This document shows positions 61,931 through 64,000 of a stretch of DNA of 64,000 bases, piece by piece. Every line of letters starts with the position of its first letter. Within the stretch, counting starts at the first letter, position 1. This DNA comes from Quatrionicoccus australiensis (GTDB lineage Bacteria > Pseudomonadota > Gammaproteobacteria > Burkholderiales > Rhodocyclaceae). The position numbers and the translations under genes were made by a program. The notes under the pieces were generated by a model. That model made no database searches, had not been told where the DNA came from, and was given only the letters and a program-made list of their open reading frames with translations. The stretch is taken from NCBI RefSeq assembly GCF_020510425.1, contig NZ_JAHBAH010000001.1, positions 2,461,001 through 2,525,000 of the forward strand, in the 5' to 3' direction.

Positions 61931-62076
61931 TGTTCCGCAAATTCAACCTGGTTGCCGGCCTGCTCGCGCTGCTCCTTTTCGCACATGCGCAAAATCAGGG
62001 CTGGAACCTGTTCGATGATGTCGCCGACTCGAATTCCGGCAACTCGCGCGGCAGCAGTCGCACCTATCACAAGTAA
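61930..62076 (+). CDS. Small secreted or membrane peptide
   Basis: 48 residues: MFRKFNLVAGLLALLLFAHA looks like a signal peptide or single helix, followed by a polar Asn/Ser-rich tail ending RTYHK. Its ATG overlaps the stop of the DUF4178 gene (TGATG), which is the main reason to call it. It is too short to assign a family. Similar small proteins occur after DUF4178 genes, so it is probably part of the same complex. Confidence 0.65.
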   Translation: MFRKFNLVAGLLALLLFAHAQNQGWNLFDDVADSNSGNSRGSSRTYHK

Positions 62077-62106
62077 ATCGGCTGTCTGCCGGATCGATCT
62101 TTCCCC

Positions 62107-64000
62107 ATGCGTTTTTTTGCCTTTCTCGTCCTTTGCCTGATCCTGTCGCCTGCCAGCGCACTGGAAAAGGTCAGCATCCAGCTCAACTGGAAGCACCAGT
62201 TCCAGTTTGCCGGCTATTACGCGGCGCTGGAGAAGGGCTATTTCCGTGCCGCCGGTTTCGAGGTCAGCCTGCGCGAACTGGCGGCCGGCGCCGATCCGGT
62301 TGACGAGGTGGTAAGCGGCCGTGCCGAATACGGCGTCGCCGCTTCCGAACTCGCCTTGCGTCGTGCCCAGGGGCAGCCGGTGGTCGCCCTCGCCGTCATC
62401 GTCCAGCATTCGCCGCTGGTCCTGCTGGTCAACCGGCGCAAGATTCCGAGCCTCGACGCACTGAGCGAGCAACGCATCATGTTGCTGCCGCACGAGGCCG
62501 AACTGCTCGCCTACCTCAAGCGCGAGGGCGTCGAACGCTACGTCGCGGTGCCGCATCGTTTCGAACTGGACGATCTGATCAGCGGCGAGGTCGCGGCCTA
62601 TTCCGGCTATTCCTCCGACGAGCCCTTCCTGCTGCGCAAGGCCAATTTTCCCTACCTGGCCTATTCGCCGACTGCGGCCGGGATCAATTTCTACGGCGAT
62701 ACGCTGTTCACCAGCGAGGCGCGTCTGCAGAAGTCGCCCAAGGCGGTTCGCGCCTTGCGCGCGGCCGTACTGCGCGGCTGGGATTACGCCATGGCGCATC
62801 CGGAAGAAATTTCCGACCTGATCCTGCAGCGTTATTCGACGCGCCACAGCAAGGCCCACCTGCTCTTTGAAGCGGCCGAAATGAAACGTCTGATGCAACC
62901 CGAACTGGTCGAGATCGGCCAGATGTCGGCAACGCGCTGGCAGCAGATCGCCCAGACCTACGCCGAGCAGGGCATGCTGCCGGCCAATTTTTCGCTCGAC
63001 GGCCTGATCTACGAGAGCGAGCCGCGCCGCATGCCGGCCTGGGTGTGGCCGGTACTGGCCGGCGCCGCGGCGATTTTCGTGCTTCTGGCCTTGCTCGCCC
63101 TTTATTTCGCACGCCTGAACCGGCGCCTGCACAAGGAAGTCAGCATTCGCCAGGCGGCCGAGCAGGCGCTTGGCGAGAGCGAAGAGCGTTATCGCCGCCT
63201 GGCCGAGCAGAGCAAGGATGTGATCTGGATGCTCGACGTCGCCAGCCTGCGCTTCACCTACGTCAGCCCGGCCGTCGAGAAAGCGCGCGGCTTTACGGCC
63301 GAGGAGGCGCTGCGCCAATCGCTGAACGAGGCGCTGATGCCGGCTTCGCTGCAGCTTGTCCAAGCCTTGCTGCAGGATCATCTGGCCCGTCTCGCGGCGG
63401 GCGACAAGAGCGCGATGTCGGCGCTGTACGAGATCGACCAGCCGCACAAGGACGGCAGTATTGTCTCTTCCGAGGTGGTTGCGAGCTTCCTGCTCGATCA
63501 CGACGGCCGGCCGGCGACAGTGCTTGGCGTTTCGCGCGACATTTCCGAACGTCGGGTTGCCGAGGACAGGCTGCGTATTGCCAACGAATATCTGCGCAAG
63601 CAACTCGAAGAAATCGAACAACTGCAGGTTGCCTTGCAGGAGCAGGCCATCCGCGACAGCCTGACCGGCTGTTTCAACCGGCGTTACCTCGACGAAACGC
63701 TGGAGCGCGAACTGTGGCGCGCCCGGCGCGAGGGTTACCCGCTTGCCCTGGTCATTCTCGATCTCGATCATTTCAAGCAGATCAATGACACCTATGGCCA
63801 CCAGGCCGGCGACGAGGCCTTGCGCGAACTGGCGCGCAGCCTGCAGGCCGATATCCGTCACGAAGACGTCTTGTGCCGCTACGGCGGCGAGGAGTTTGTC
63901 ATCCTGATGCCGCGCATGCCTCTTTCGGTGGCTGCCGAACGGGCTGAGCGCTGGCGTACGACGATTGCCGACATTCGTGTCCAGTTCGGCAACTTCACGC
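62107..64000 (+). CDS. Periplasmic-binding-protein sensor PAS-GGDEF protein (partial)
   Basis: Starts at ATG 62107 and runs off the window edge (631 residues visible). After a signal peptide (FFAFLVLCLILSPASA) comes an NMT1/THI5-like periplasmic binding domain (VSIQLNWKHQFQFAGYYAALEKGYF), a membrane helix near 320-340 (VWPVLAGAAAIFVLLALLALYF), a PAS domain with PAC (YRRLAEQSKDVIWMLD; LGVSRDISERR), a coiled coil and a GGDEF domain with RYGGEEF. The RxxD inhibitory site is present as RHED five residues before. It is therefore a ligand-sensing, feedback-controlled diguanylate cyclase; the ligand may be a pyrimidine or other small organic molecule. Confidence 0.92.
   Translation, partial: MRFFAFLVLCLILSPASALEKVSIQLNWKHQFQFAGYYAALEKGYFRAAGFEVSLRELAAGADPVDEVVSGRAEYGVAASELALRRAQGQPVVALAVIVQHSPLVLLVNRRKIPSLDALSEQRIMLLPHEAELLAYLKREGVERYVAVPHRFELDDLISGEVAAYSGYSSDEPFLLRKANFPYLAYSPTAAGINFYGDTLFTSEARLQKSPKAVRALRAAVLRGWDYAMAHPEEISDLILQRYSTRHSKAHLLFEAAEMKRLMQPELVEIGQMSATRWQQIAQTYAEQGMLPANFSLDGLIYESEPRRMPAWVWPVLAGAAAIFVLLALLALYFARLNRRLHKEVSIRQAAEQALGESEERYRRLAEQSKDVIWMLDVASLRFTYVSPAVEKARGFTAEEALRQSLNEALMPASLQLVQALLQDHLARLAAGDKSAMSALYEIDQPHKDGSIVSSEVVASFLLDHDGRPATVLGVSRDISERRVAEDRLRIANEYLRKQLEEIEQLQVALQEQAIRDSLTGCFNRRYLDETLERELWRARREGYPLALVILDLDHFKQINDTYGHQAGDEALRELARSLQADIRHEDVLCRYGGEEFVILMPRMPLSVAAERAERWRTTIADIRVQFGNFT

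Noticed and set aside
1..64000. CRISPR arrays, rRNA genes, riboswitches, prophage genes
   Set aside because: No regularly spaced repeat array, rRNA segment, recognisable aptamer or phage structural gene was seen on reading the window.

Overview
The window looks like a chromosome segment of a betaproteobacterium, most likely in the Rhodocyclales (Dechloromonas/Azonexus-like). The evidence is high GC with matching codon use, the glnA / DUF4124 / ntrB / ntrC neighbourhood, the ubiA-ubiD pair, a ybhP-clsB pair, and many c-di-GMP and chemotaxis genes. This placement rests on gene content only.

Layout. 1-2193: end of a membrane protein (HPP-like), a low-molecular-weight phosphatase and a heme-site histidine kinase. 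2219-8961: an AT-richer 6.7 kb element with perfect terminal inverted repeats and a target-site duplication. It carries an HD + HSP90-type ATPase, a membrane protein next to a class III cyclase-like protein, and a nested IS3-family insertion sequence. 9014-18428: ten tightly coupled genes led by an ArsR-type repressor that bring together phospholipid acyl salvage (Aas-like, an MFS-acyltransferase fusion), an Lgt-like protein, Sel1 lipoproteins and a cysteine-rich radical SAM enzyme. 18540-22347: a receiver-GGDEF protein, ubiA, ubiD and an acetyltransferase. 22376-29362 (minus strand): YitT-like protein, PBP4-type DacB, an Aer-like chemoreceptor, a CheY-CheC-GGDEF operon and a small unknown protein.

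29524-34793: mobA, a two-receiver LuxR regulator, a hemerythrin-fold protein with altered iron ligands, small membrane or unknown proteins, yggL, tRNA-Leu and tRNA-Val, and a 2H phosphoesterase. 34786-38736: gluQ facing the nadA-ybhP-clsB operon. 38791-43143: a secreted TPR-CHAT protein with two companions. 43148-46431: a rhodanese, a CDF transporter and glnA, which has a sigma-54 promoter and two NtrC boxes. 46538-53951: a DUF4124 protein, an RND pump pair on the opposite strand, then ntrB-ntrC. 53997-58507: birA, coaX, an HD-GYP protein and an EAL protein. 58565-62076: a DUF350-SPFH-DUF4178-small peptide cluster. 62107 to the end: a periplasmic-sensor PAS-GGDEF protein cut by the window edge.

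The two most novel regions are the transposon-like element with its putative defence or signalling cargo, and the ArsR-controlled lipid operon with a radical SAM enzyme. Functions in both are inferred from motifs and gene order and are untested.
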